A stretch of 21,158 bases of DNA from DAOUFU01 sp034429275 (GTDB taxonomy: Bacteria; Chloroflexota; Anaerolineae; Aggregatilineales; Aggregatilineaceae): the NCBI GenBank assembly GCA_034429275.1, contig DAOUFU010000063.1, positions 1 through 21,158 of the forward strand, in the 5' to 3' direction. Below the pieces are notes generated by a model. The model was given only the letters and a program-made list of their open reading frames with translations, was not told the origin of the DNA and did no database searches. Position numbers and translations under genes: made by a program. The first letter of the stretch is position 1. Each line of letters starts with the position of its first letter. Positions 14,685 to 21,158 of the stretch are shown in pieces.

Positions 14685-15527
14685 CTAATGCTCGCGCTGG
14701 CCACACAACACAAACTTGTGCAGCGCCAGCCCGACTCCATCTTCATCGTTAGTTGTGGTGACATAATCCGCTGCCGCGCGCAGTTCGCCAGGGGCGTGCC
14801 CCATCGCCACCCCTACTCCGGCCAACCGGATCATATCCAGGTCGTTGCAGTTGTCGCCAAAGGTGATCACGTGCTCTGCTGCAATACCCAAATCAGCCAA
14901 CAGCCGGGTCAACGCGGTCCCTTTGGTCACGCCGAGCGGCAGCACCTCAACCACCGAGGTCAACCCAGAGCGTAGAACCAGCGCCCGCCCTGCAAAGCGT
15001 GACTCGAGCAGCCGTTGGAATCGTTCGACCTGTGCCGGGTCTTGGTTCATCAGGATCAGCTTATATGGCTTGTACGCACTCGACAGCGCTTCGAGGATGT
15101 CGGGCGCAATATCCGGGGCTGGTTCGTGATGTGCCACCACTTCTTCGACGTTTGCATCCCAGACTGAACTTAGCAGCCCAAAGCCGACATACACCACCGG
15201 CGTCATCCCATACTCCAGCGCCAGGCTCACTGCCTCAAGGGCCAGTTCTCGCGGGATGGGGTCCTCATGCAGCACTGTGCCATCCGGCGCATGAATGAGT
15301 GTGCCATTCGCGCAGATCACCGGCAGCGTGATGCCAAACTGATCGATCAGCCAGGTTGTCGAGGGAAATGTCTTTCCTGTTGCCACCGTGAACGCAACAC
15401 CTTGCGCCTGGGCCGCCTCAATCGCCGCCCGCGTGAGCGGTGGCACCTCGTGCGCCGAATTGAGCAGTGTACCATCCAGATCGGTCACGATCAGGTGCAG
15501 GGCACCATTGGTCTTCTGTGTAGCCAT
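14685..15527 (-). CDS. Cof-type HAD-superfamily phosphatase
   Basis: A 280-residue haloacid-dehalogenase-like hydrolase of the Cof (IIB cap) group. Motif I is DLDGTLLN with nucleophile D16 and acid D18, motif II is the VATGKTF region, motif III is VTKGTALTRL (Lys), and motif IV is GDNCNDLDM. These enzymes dephosphorylate sugar phosphates and other small phosphometabolites; the IIB cap lies between motifs II and III. It sits between the nucleotidyltransferase and the dehydratase genes (gaps of 20 and 47 bases), so a sugar-phosphate substrate in the same pathway is plausible but unproven. The Shine-Dalgarno in front of the ATG is weak (AAATAAG), so it may be translated by coupling to the upstream gene. 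Confidence 0.88.
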   Translation of the reverse strand: MATQKTNGALHLIVTDLDGTLLNSAHEVPPLTRAAIEAAQAQGVAFTVATGKTFPSTTWLIDQFGITLPVICANGTLIHAPDGTVLHEDPIPRELALEAVSLALEYGMTPVVYVGFGLLSSVWDANVEEVVAHHEPAPDIAPDILEALSSAYKPYKLILMNQDPAQVERFQRLLESRFAGRALVLRSGLTSVVEVLPLGVTKGTALTRLLADLGIAAEHVITFGDNCNDLDMIRLAGVGVAMGHAPGELRAAADYVTTTNDEDGVGLALHKFVLCGQREH

Positions 15528-15547
15528 CTTATTTGCCGATCCAACCG

Positions 15548-16618
15548 CTAGAGTAGCCCCAACTTGCTATGGTCGCCCAGGTGCATCTTGATTACCTTGG
15601 GCCGCTGCTGCACAACGTCCACCTCTGCATAGCGCCCGATCAGGCTGTCCTCAATGCGCGCGGGGATATTCCGGATCGCGCTGTGCTCCAGCACGATACA
15701 GCGCGCCAGTTCGCTGTTTTCGATTATCACATCGTGATAGATGCTCGAAAACGGACCGATATAGCTGTTGACAATGCGCGTGTTGCGTCCGATGGCCGCC
15801 GGGCCGCGGATCACGCTGTTGATGATCTCCGCACCCTCTTCGATGGTCACCCGGCTGTCAACGTCGGAATGCGCATCGACCTTCCCGCGAATCTCCGGGA
15901 CCAGTTCCTCCAATACCAGGCTGTTAGCCTTGAGCATTTCGCCGGCCTCCCCCGTATCGATCCACCAGCCGCGATGCACATGTGGGAATACGGTGTAATC
16001 GTGCTCTACCAGCCACTGAATCGCATCCGTGATCTCAAGCTCGCCCCGGCGAGACGGTTTGATCGCCTCAGTCGCCTCAAAGATGTGGTGGTCGAACATG
16101 TAGATTCCGACCAGTGCCAGGTTCGACGGCGGCTCTTTGGGCTTCTCGATCAACTGCACCACCCGTCCTTCACCGTTCAGTCGCGCTACTCCATACCGTT
16201 CGGGATGTTCGACCTCGGTCAGCACGATCTGGCTGTGCCAGTCTGCATGCCCGGCAAAATCCGCAATCAGGGGACTGATCCCGCCCTGAATGACGTTATC
16301 GCCCAGGAACATCACGAATCGCTCATCCCCCAGGAACCCACGCGCGATCTTGACCGCGTGCGCCAATCCGAGTGGGGCGTCCTGTGGAATATAGGTCACC
16401 TCAACCCCGAACTGCGATCCATCGCCCACTGCCTCGCGGATCTCCGGGCCGGTATCGCCGATCACGATTCCAATCTCACGAATACCCGCATCGCGGATAG
16501 TCTCGATCACGCGGAACAGAATCGGCTTGTTAGCCACCGGGATCAATTGTTTGGCGCGTGTATATGTCAGGGGATAAAGGCGTGTCCCTTTTCCACCGCT
16601 CAAAATCAAGCCCTTCAT
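15548..16618 (-). CDS. rmlA: Glucose-1-phosphate thymidylyltransferase, long form
   Basis: Forms dTDP-glucose from dTTP and glucose-1-phosphate, feeding RmlB. The N-terminal nucleotidyltransferase domain shows GGKGTRLYPLTYTRAKQLIPV (nucleotide-binding signature, residues 8-28), FLGDNV and the IEKPKEPPSNLALVGIY substrate segment. At 356 residues it exceeds classical RmlA (~290) because of a C-terminal left-handed beta-helix of hexapeptide repeats (for example IGRNTRIVNSYIGPFSSI), as in the long G1P-TT group related to StrD. The ATG at 16618 has AGGA about 8 bases upstream. Gaps to both neighbours are under 30 bases, indicating one operon. Long-form proteins sometimes use other NTPs or sugars, so the exact specificity is inferred. 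Confidence 0.88.
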   Translation of the reverse strand: MKGLILSGGKGTRLYPLTYTRAKQLIPVANKPILFRVIETIRDAGIREIGIVIGDTGPEIREAVGDGSQFGVEVTYIPQDAPLGLAHAVKIARGFLGDERFVMFLGDNVIQGGISPLIADFAGHADWHSQIVLTEVEHPERYGVARLNGEGRVVQLIEKPKEPPSNLALVGIYMFDHHIFEATEAIKPSRRGELEITDAIQWLVEHDYTVFPHVHRGWWIDTGEAGEMLKANSLVLEELVPEIRGKVDAHSDVDSRVTIEEGAEIINSVIRGPAAIGRNTRIVNSYIGPFSSIYHDVIIENSELARCIVLEHSAIRNIPARIEDSLIGRYAEVDVVQQRPKVIKMHLGDHSKLGLL

Positions 16619-16645
16619 GCCGCCCGTCCTCTCCGCTCGCCTTGC

Positions 16646-17311
16646 TTATCGGGCGTAATATCCGCCAACCGCCGCGTCGCGCGGAGCGTTGACCAACACG
16701 GTGCCGATCAAATGCACCTTGACTCGTTCGAGTTCTTCCTTGGCGCGCGCGGCATGGTCGCGGCGCGAGGTTCCTGCCCGCAGCACCAGCAGCAGCCCAT
16801 CCACCTTCAGGCCCAATAGCGCCGCGTCCGTCGCAGCCAGCACCGGCGGAACAACAAACACGACATAGTCAGCCTGAGTTTTGAGCGCCGTAATGATCTC
16901 GTCCATGCGCCGTGAACCGATCACATCGGCAGGATTTGGCGGCAGGGGGCCGCTGGTCAACACCCGCAGCCCATCCACACTTGTCGCCTGGAGGGGAGGC
17001 GTGGCCAATGCCGCATCTTCCAGCAGCATATGGGTCAGGCCGCGGGAGTTATCCAGTCCCCACAAGGTGTGCTGGCTGGGCTTGCGCAGATCGCAGTCTA
17101 CAATAATGGTCTGGTGCCCGCCCTGGGCCAGTGTAACCGCCAGGTTCGCCGCCACCTGGCTGGCCCCTTCGTCGGGCGTGGGCGAGGTGACTGCCAGCGC
17201 CGTCACCGGGTGATCGACGCTGTAGAACATCAGGTTGGTGCGCAGCGCCCGGTAAGCTTCCGACGCCGCCGCACGCGGGTCCGTCAGTGTAATCAGGTTC
17301 GCATCAGGCAT
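16646..17311 (-). CDS. CpsD/CapB-like protein with degenerate Walker motifs (pseudo BY-kinase)
   Basis: A 221-residue member of the bacterial tyrosine-kinase (BY-kinase)/MinD-like ATPase family that works with Wzz proteins in polysaccharide export. The octamerisation motif EX2RX2R is intact (E18, R21, R24) and Walker A' VDCDLRKP (D72, D74) is kept. The Walker A loop, expected as GEGKS/T, reads PDEGASQ, with A50 where the ATP-binding Lys should be. The Walker B region reads YVVFVVPP, with V153 instead of the catalytic Asp of IDTPP. It ends GGYYAR, a minimal Tyr cluster. It follows wzz1 after 11 bases, so a role as a Wzz partner is likely, but phosphotransfer is doubtful. A scaffolding or regulatory function is inferred. 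Confidence 0.85.
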   Translation of the reverse strand: MPDANLITLTDPRAAASEAYRALRTNLMFYSVDHPVTALAVTSPTPDEGASQVAANLAVTLAQGGHQTIIVDCDLRKPSQHTLWGLDNSRGLTHMLLEDAALATPPLQATSVDGLRVLTSGPLPPNPADVIGSRRMDEIITALKTQADYVVFVVPPVLAATDAALLGLKVDGLLLVLRAGTSRRDHAARAKEELERVKVHLIGTVLVNAPRDAAVGGYYAR

Positions 17312-17322
17312 CGCTCACCACC

Positions 17323-17985
17323 TTATGAACGCACATCGTCGGCGGGGATGGCCGCCAGCACGGATAAATCAAGGAAACGCTCTACATCTTCACGGCTGCG
17401 GATAATATTGGACTCCAGGTACTCCAGCACGAACACCACCGCAGCCCCCAGCAGCAGCCCCAACACACCCCCGGCCATGACATTGACTTTCGTGTTCGGG
17501 CGGTAGAGACCATAGGTTGCCGTATCGATTAGCAGCGCGTCGATTCGGTCCGCGCGCTGCAGATCGCGGTTGTCCTGCTCGCGATATTCTACTAATAACT
17601 GCCCCAATTCGGTCGCGATACGTGCCGCCAGTGGGCCATCCTCCATATCCACATCGATCTGGATGATCAGTTGGGTCGGGTCCGAGCTGATGGTCGTATG
17701 CGCGCGCACGGTGCCCGGTGTCATATCCAGGCGAAGCCGTTCAATCGCCGCAGCTGCCTGTTGATCGGTATACAAGTACACCACATAGCTGTTCAGCAGC
17801 GTGCGCAGAGTCTCGGTCAGACCATAGTCGTTACGTGCAGGCTGGAAAAGCACTTTCTGTGTTGCGCGATAGGTTGGGGTTTGCGCTTTGCTGAATCCGT
17901 AGGCCGCGCCCGCCGTGATGAGCACGGCAAGCACAATAATCCAGCCTCGCCGGATCATCAACCGAACGTAATGCATCAAATTCAT
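17323..17985 (-). CDS. Wzz-like polysaccharide chain-length/copolymerase protein (1)
   Basis: A 220-residue inner-membrane protein with the Wzz/PCP layout: TM1 near residues 15-32 (WIIVLAVLITAGAAYGF), an extracytoplasmic region and TM2 near 168-190 (VNVMAGGVLGLLLGAAVVF). A cytosolic tail REDVERFLDLSVLAAIP is typical of PCP-2 proteins that contact a BY-kinase. The start at 17985 (MNLMHYVRL) has AGGA about 9 bases upstream; an upstream in-frame ATG would add 25 residues without a family match. The extracytoplasmic domain (~135 residues) is short compared with E. coli WzzB or Wzc. It is followed closely by the CpsD-like gene, so the two may form a split PCP-2a. An internal promoter candidate lies just upstream. 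Confidence 0.82.
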   Translation of the reverse strand: MNLMHYVRLMIRRGWIIVLAVLITAGAAYGFSKAQTPTYRATQKVLFQPARNDYGLTETLRTLLNSYVVYLYTDQQAAAAIERLRLDMTPGTVRAHTTISSDPTQLIIQIDVDMEDGPLAARIATELGQLLVEYREQDNRDLQRADRIDALLIDTATYGLYRPNTKVNVMAGGVLGLLLGAAVVFVLEYLESNIIRSREDVERFLDLSVLAAIPADDVRS

Positions 17986-18071
17986 CGGATAACGTCCTTG
18001 TCGTGGCACAAGACTACAGGCCCAGGCAGCCTGACGCCATTGGTGGCTCGGTCGGGCCAATGCTCATGGGT

Positions 18072-18099
18072 ATTATAACAGGGCTTGAGACACTGAGAA
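18072..18099 (-). promoter_or_regulatory. Internal promoter candidate for wzz1 and downstream genes
   Basis: On the minus strand TTCTCA (18099-18094) and a perfect TATAAT (18077-18072) are separated by 16 bases in the 156-bp gap between the two Wzz genes. It would start transcripts near 18065, with a leader of about 80 bases before wzz1, letting the five downstream genes be expressed apart from the first Wzz gene. Confidence 0.5.
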
Positions 18100-18141
18100 G
18101 CGTTTATCAGGCTGGCGTATCCCAATCACCGCCCAATTCAA

Positions 18142-18843
18142 TCAGCGTTTGCGCGGGATCTCACCAATCACCGGCAGGCCCATCGCTTCGACATCGGCGC
18201 GCGTGCGCAACGTATCATCCAGGTATTCGGCCAGGACGGCCAGTCCGATCCCCGCCAAAACGCCCAGCGCGATGCGGACCAGCGGCATCAAGCGAGTCGT
18301 GATAGGGGGCGCAACTTCGCCCACCTCGATTTCGTCCAGCGCAACAACTCGCCCTGGCTGTGCCGCAAACTGGGGGAAATAGGCCTGGTTTCGTGTTTGC
18401 AGAACAGTCACTGCTGCTTCCGCCAGCAGGCGTGCCTCTTCCCGATCATCCCGGTTGACATAGAGCACCATAATGCTGCGGAAGCTGTCGGCCACGAAAG
18501 ATCCGCGAATGTCCTCTGCCGCCAGTGTGATGCCCCGTTCGGCCAACACGGCGCTCACCTCCGCCGCGAATGAGTGGCTGGGCACCCACTGTGCCAGATT
18601 GATGACAACATATTCCGAAGCCAGCCAGGGAGTATAAGCCGAATCCTCGTAAGGCGTGGTCACCCCAGCGATCTCAGTCTCTGGCGGAGCAGCAGCCGTC
18701 AGCCGCAGCCCGACTGTATAAGTCAGCGGAGGGTTTACCACCGCTTTGAGTTGGGGCAAAGTCACCAGCAGCGCGACCAGCGCAGGCAGCCCAATCAGCC
18801 ACCAGCGCCGCTTGACCAGTTGCCAGAGTGCGATCAGTTCCAT
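18142..18843 (-). CDS. Wzz-like polysaccharide chain-length protein (2)
   Basis: A 233-residue membrane protein with TM1 (~12-33, WWLIGLPALVALLVTLPQL), an extracytoplasmic segment of about 150 residues and TM2 (~189-210, LVRIALGVLAGIGLAVLAEYL). The cytosolic end RADVEAMGLPVIGEIPRKR is the same type of tail as the neighbouring Wzz protein. Sequence outside these landmarks differs from wzz1, so they are diverged paralogues, perhaps forming hetero-oligomers or serving different polymers. GGGAG sits about 8 bases before the ATG on the minus strand. It is the first gene of the polysaccharide cluster and is divergent from the DUF1232 gene. A weak promoter pair (TTGAAG/TATCTT) may lie at 18886-18860. 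Confidence 0.75.
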   Translation of the reverse strand: MELIALWQLVKRRWWLIGLPALVALLVTLPQLKAVVNPPLTYTVGLRLTAAAPPETEIAGVTTPYEDSAYTPWLASEYVVINLAQWVPSHSFAAEVSAVLAERGITLAAEDIRGSFVADSFRSIMVLYVNRDDREEARLLAEAAVTVLQTRNQAYFPQFAAQPGRVVALDEIEVGEVAPPITTRLMPLVRIALGVLAGIGLAVLAEYLDDTLRTRADVEAMGLPVIGEIPRKR

Positions 18844-18975
18844 AACCGTTGCTCCCTAAAAGATACCGGGCTGGTGCCATCTTCAACTGCTTGCCAGAAC
18901 ATGCCCATGTGGGTTAGGCTCAACACGATTCACTACCCCACTGCACCCGGCCATTGAACGAATGAGGAGACCGGC

Positions 18976-19401
18976 ATGGCGCGACGGCAGGCACAGTACG
19001 ATGACCAGGACGACCTGTATGCCGAGGACGAGGCGTACGCCCGCCCGTCGGCTTCCGCACGGCGCACAACCGAAACTGCCGCACCCCCGACAGAGTCACT
19101 TGTTCACCGCGCCTTCGATTGGGGAATCAGCGGCAGCATCCTGGCGATCATTGTCCTGACGATCCTCTATACCTTCTCACCGCTCGACTCCGTGCCGGAT
19201 GTCGTGCCGCCCGCCGATCAGGTCGATGATCTGGCGGCCATTCTCGCCGGAGGTAGTTCCATCGCCGGGCTAGCCGTTCTGCGTTACCTGCTGCACAGCA
19301 AGATCAGCCAGATCACCTGCCTGATAGCTATCATATTCAGCGCAATGGGTGCGTTTGTCACCTTCTGGCTGCTGGCGCAGCTTTTTGATCGCCTTCTCTA
19401 A
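18976..19401 (+). CDS. DUF1232-type membrane protein
   Basis: A 141-residue protein with a charged, disordered N-terminus (~1-42, many Asp, Glu and Arg) and about three membrane segments. The signature YTFSPLDSVPDVVPPADQVDDL (~66-87) matches the DUF1232 (YkvA-like) motif SPxDxxPDxxPxxGxxDD. DUF1232 proteins are small membrane proteins without an established biochemical function. GAGGAG about 7 bases upstream supports the ATG at 18976. A candidate promoter is TTGCCA (18891) with a poor -10 at 18915. The gene ends 14 bases from the convergent esterase gene. Confidence 0.8.
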   Translation: MARRQAQYDDQDDLYAEDEAYARPSASARRTTETAAPPTESLVHRAFDWGISGSILAIIVLTILYTFSPLDSVPDVVPPADQVDDLAAILAGGSSIAGLAVLRYLLHSKISQITCLIAIIFSAMGAFVTFWLLAQLFDRLL

Positions 19402-19415
19402 CTCAATCTCAGGCA

Positions 19416-20429
19416 TCATTCTGGGCTTGGAGCCAGACACGACGGCAGCGCCATGACATCGTGTGGCCATGTCTCACCGTAGAACTGTAGATAGCCCGCC
19501 GCATGGGCCTGCCAGTAAGCCATGTCATGATCCCCCACCGGGTCGATCAGGTATTCATGTGCGATACCGCGTTCGCGCAGCAAGGACGACAGCTGCGAAA
19601 CATTGGTCCCCACAATATCGTTTGCCGCGTGATCCAGGTAAATCCGCTGCGGGAACTTCGTAGCATTCACCCGTTGGACCAGGTCGAGCGGATTATATTC
19701 CGGAAGAGCGTTGCCATTTTCAAAATAGGGGCTGTGCCCGCCTATCGCACCGAAGAAATCCGGGTGCCGCAGCCCGATGCTAAAAGCCCAGAATCCCCCA
19801 CGCGAGATACCCCCAATGGCGCGCCCCTCACGATTGCTTAACAGGCAGAAATCGCGTTCGACCATGGGCAGCAGTTCATCCATCAACACCGACTCGTAAG
19901 ATTCTCCGTCGGGCAGGTCGTTGTACTCGGCCAGCTCTCCCCCATCCGGCATGATCAGCACCATTGGGGGCAGCGTGCCGTTAGCGATGCCGGCATCCAG
20001 AATACTCGCCACCCCGATATCTTCCCACATGGCCTCATCATAGCCCGTGCCATGCAGCAGCACGACATAGGGATAGCGCTGGAAGGTCTCGTAGAAACAG
20101 GGCGGCTGGTACATGCGAAAGGGCACTTCGTCCCCAATAATTCGGCTGTAAAACGACAGTCTGACGATCTGCCCCTCCGTCTGGGTACACACAAACGGGG
20201 CCGGTGAGGGCACCGGGACAGCCGTCACAGTCGGCGTGGCGGGGGGCGAAGTCGGCGTTGGAGTCGCCACATCCGGCGTAGAAGTAGACACCCAGGCGAT
20301 GTCCTGCGGCGTCTCCCCGGTGACGACGATATACCGCGGCGTCTGGTCTGGAGCGAGCGGCTCGCAGGCCACCAGTAGAATAAGCGTCAGCCAAACGAAC
20401 AGGTGAGAGAAGTGTTTTGTGGGTATCAT
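19416..20429 (-). CDS. Esterase-family lipoprotein (alpha/beta hydrolase, esterase D/feruloyl-esterase-like)
   Basis: A 337-residue exported hydrolase. The signal peptide ends in lipobox LVAC, followed by a Thr/Pro/Ser-rich linker of about 45 residues (many TP and PT repeats) that spaces the catalytic domain from the membrane. The domain shows VVLLHGTGYDEAMWE (oxyanion region), the nucleophile elbow GGISRGG with S209, a likely acid in LDHAANDIVG, and a His in VGDHDMAYW near the C-terminus. This is the putative-esterase (PF00756-type) fold, acting on acyl esters or acetylated glycans. I chose the ATG at 20429, which puts the hydrophobic signal core at residues 10-21; an in-frame upstream start at 20465 would overlap the promoter. 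No Shine-Dalgarno is visible, and the -10 box lies only 7 bases upstream, pointing to a leaderless mRNA. Confidence 0.83.
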   Translation of the reverse strand: MIPTKHFSHLFVWLTLILLVACEPLAPDQTPRYIVVTGETPQDIAWVSTSTPDVATPTPTSPPATPTVTAVPVPSPAPFVCTQTEGQIVRLSFYSRIIGDEVPFRMYQPPCFYETFQRYPYVVLLHGTGYDEAMWEDIGVASILDAGIANGTLPPMVLIMPDGGELAEYNDLPDGESYESVLMDELLPMVERDFCLLSNREGRAIGGISRGGFWAFSIGLRHPDFFGAIGGHSPYFENGNALPEYNPLDLVQRVNATKFPQRIYLDHAANDIVGTNVSQLSSLLRERGIAHEYLIDPVGDHDMAYWQAHAAGYLQFYGETWPHDVMALPSCLAPSPE

Positions 20430-20436
20430 GGTGCGA

Positions 20437-20465
20437 ATTATAAACAGTTCACCGGCAGCGGACAA
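20437..20465 (-). promoter_or_regulatory. Promoter of the esterase gene, giving a leaderless transcript
   Basis: On the minus strand TTGTCC (20465-20460), a 17-base spacer and a perfect TATAAT (20442-20437) place transcription initiation at about 20430-20429, the first base of the ATG. No Shine-Dalgarno is seen, consistent with leaderless translation. Confidence 0.55.
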
Positions 20466-20466
20466 T

Positions 20467-20489
20467 CGCCAATCCGGCCCGGTTTGGCG
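20467..20489. promoter_or_regulatory. Near-perfect dyad (operator candidate) between divergent promoters
   Basis: Arms CGCCAA (20467-20472) and TTGGCG (20484-20489) flank an inner CCGG-C-CCGG; only one pair (20473/20483) mismatches in 23 bp. It directly adjoins the esterase -35 box and contains the -35 (TTGGCG) of the divergent TgpA-like gene, so one bound dimer could control both promoters. Confidence 0.55.
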
Positions 20490-20512
20490 GTCCCTTCACA
20501 AGCCCGTACAAT
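20484..20512 (+). promoter_or_regulatory. Promoter candidate of the TgpA-like gene
   Basis: TTGGCG (20484-20489) and TACAAT (20507-20512) are separated by 17 bases. Initiation near 20519 gives a leader of about 40 bases. The -35 is the right arm of the dyad at 20467-20489. Confidence 0.45.
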
Positions 20513-20559
20513 TGCTGGTGAGTTGAAAGGTGTTGTTGATAGGTGAGATACTCAGGCCG

Positions 20560-21158
20560 ATGAGCAGTACCCAACCTATGCGCCAGGTGAGCCTCTCCGA
20601 TGCGCGCGTTCCCTCGCGCTATGCCGCGCCACAGCGCTGGCGGCGTACTCGCCGCCTGTTTCGCAGCGTCTTCGCGCGCGGCGACCTGGGAGCGCTGGCG
20701 ATGACCTGGGGATTAATGATCGTGACGGCGCTTGCCGTCCGCACAGCAGGCTGGTCGCCGGGCCTGGGAGTTTTGATCCCTGTCAGCTTTTTTTCGGTGG
20801 GTTTCGGATTCCTGCTGGCACGCAGCCACTATTCAGAACTGCTGTCGCTGATTCTCAGCTCGACTTACAGCATCGCCGTCATTCTTGTCATCGGCGCGTA
20901 TGGACTGGTCGATGGCGGCTCGTTCGCCGATAGAACCCATACTCTGCTGACCCAGTTAGGCCTCTGGTTCGAGCAGGCTGTCACCAACACCGAGCCTCAA
21001 AATGACGAAACCGCTTTTGTGATTTTTCTGGCAGTGCTGTTCGGGTTCCTGGGACACAATGCCGCCTGGCATGTGTTCCGTGTCGATCACGTCTGGCGTG
21101 TCATTATCCCGATCGGCCTGGTGTTGATCACCAACCAGTTCTACTACCAGGGCGATCG
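20560..21158 (+). CDS. N-terminal part of a TgpA-like (transglutaminase-type) membrane protein, cut by window end
   Basis: The frame is open from the ATG at 20560 to the last base, about 199 residues. A basic cytosolic N-terminus (RRTRRLFRSVF) is followed by about five membrane segments (roughly 44-62, 67-87, 94-113, 150-167 and 178-193). The stretch VWRVIIPIGLVLITNQFYYQG resembles the TgpA N-terminal membrane domain (DUF3488-like) that precedes an external transglutaminase-like domain in multi-TM proteins. The catalytic domain, if present, would be beyond the window, so the call rests on topology and general resemblance. No strong Shine-Dalgarno is seen (GGTGAG is ~14 bases upstream); the ATG at 20578 is an alternative. 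It is divergent from the esterase and shares the dyad region. Confidence 0.6.
   Translation, partial: MSSTQPMRQVSLSDARVPSRYAAPQRWRRTRRLFRSVFARGDLGALAMTWGLMIVTALAVRTAGWSPGLGVLIPVSFFSVGFGFLLARSHYSELLSLILSSTYSIAVILVIGAYGLVDGGSFADRTHTLLTQLGLWFEQAVTNTEPQNDETAFVIFLAVLFGFLGHNAAWHVFRVDHVWRVIIPIGLVLITNQFYYQGD

Noticed and set aside
15569..16819. Plus-strand open frame of 416 codons over rmlA
   Set aside because: It is antisense to a clear nucleotidyltransferase and has no domain of its own.
16646..17311. Reading the CpsD-like gene as a frameshifted pseudogene
   Set aside because: The frame is intact over the full family length, with Shine-Dalgarno, octamer motif and Walker A' conserved; only specific catalytic residues are changed.

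Overview
This is a gene-dense, GC-rich bacterial window of about 21 kb with short intergenic gaps, Shine-Dalgarno starts and sigma70-like promoters. A SAM-I riboswitch, a MetH next to a homocysteine methyltransferase/MTHFR fusion, an LppX/LprG-type lipoprotein next to an MFS exporter, REC-like/GAF proteins and a TgpA-like membrane protein together suggest Chloroflexota (Anaerolineae-like). That assignment is inferred from gene content, because no rRNA or other phylogenetic marker is present.

Layout. Positions 1-474 hold the end of an unrecognised protein, followed by a GNAT acetyltransferase (567-1082). Convergent to these are homoserine dehydrogenase (2823-1789) and a hypothetical protein downstream of it. 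Positions 2824-3293 carry divergent control DNA: a -10 box for homoserine dehydrogenase on the minus strand, then a TTGACA/TAGTAT promoter, a complete SAM-I riboswitch and an antiterminator/terminator pair on the plus strand. The riboswitch controls metH (3294-6818) and a homocysteine S-methyltransferase/methylenetetrahydrofolate reductase fusion (6834-8711), ending in a strong terminator at 8733. Homoserine dehydrogenase supplies homoserine, a precursor of homocysteine. The fusion's reductase half makes methyl-THF, and MetH uses it to methylate homocysteine.

Positions 8879-11376 are a two-gene operon of an LprG/LppX-like lipoprotein and a 14-TM MFS exporter, the same arrangement as mycobacterial lprG-Rv1410c (P55). 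Its terminator is folded around the exporter's stop codon. Next come a receiver-like/GAF protein without an output domain (11468-12319) and an aspartoacylase/succinylglutamate desuccinylase-type M14 metallohydrolase (12372-13490).

Positions 13603-18843 (minus strand) form a six-gene surface-polysaccharide cluster, in transcription order: two Wzz-like chain-length proteins, a CpsD-like protein that has lost the Walker A lysine and Walker B aspartate, a long-form glucose-1-phosphate thymidylyltransferase (RmlA-like), a Cof-type HAD phosphatase and dTDP-glucose 4,6-dehydratase (RmlB). The final part holds a DUF1232 membrane protein (18976-19401), a convergent esterase lipoprotein (20429-19416) with an apparently leaderless promoter, and the start of a TgpA-like membrane protein (20560 to the window end). 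A near-perfect dyad sits between these last two divergent genes.

The points most worth a second look are the inactive-looking CpsD in an otherwise intact cluster, the LprG/P55-like pair with enlarged extracytoplasmic loops, the fully readable SAM switch over two successive homocysteine methyltransferase domains, and the palindromic operator candidate at 20467-20489. I saw no tRNA, rRNA, insertion sequence, CRISPR array or prophage signature.
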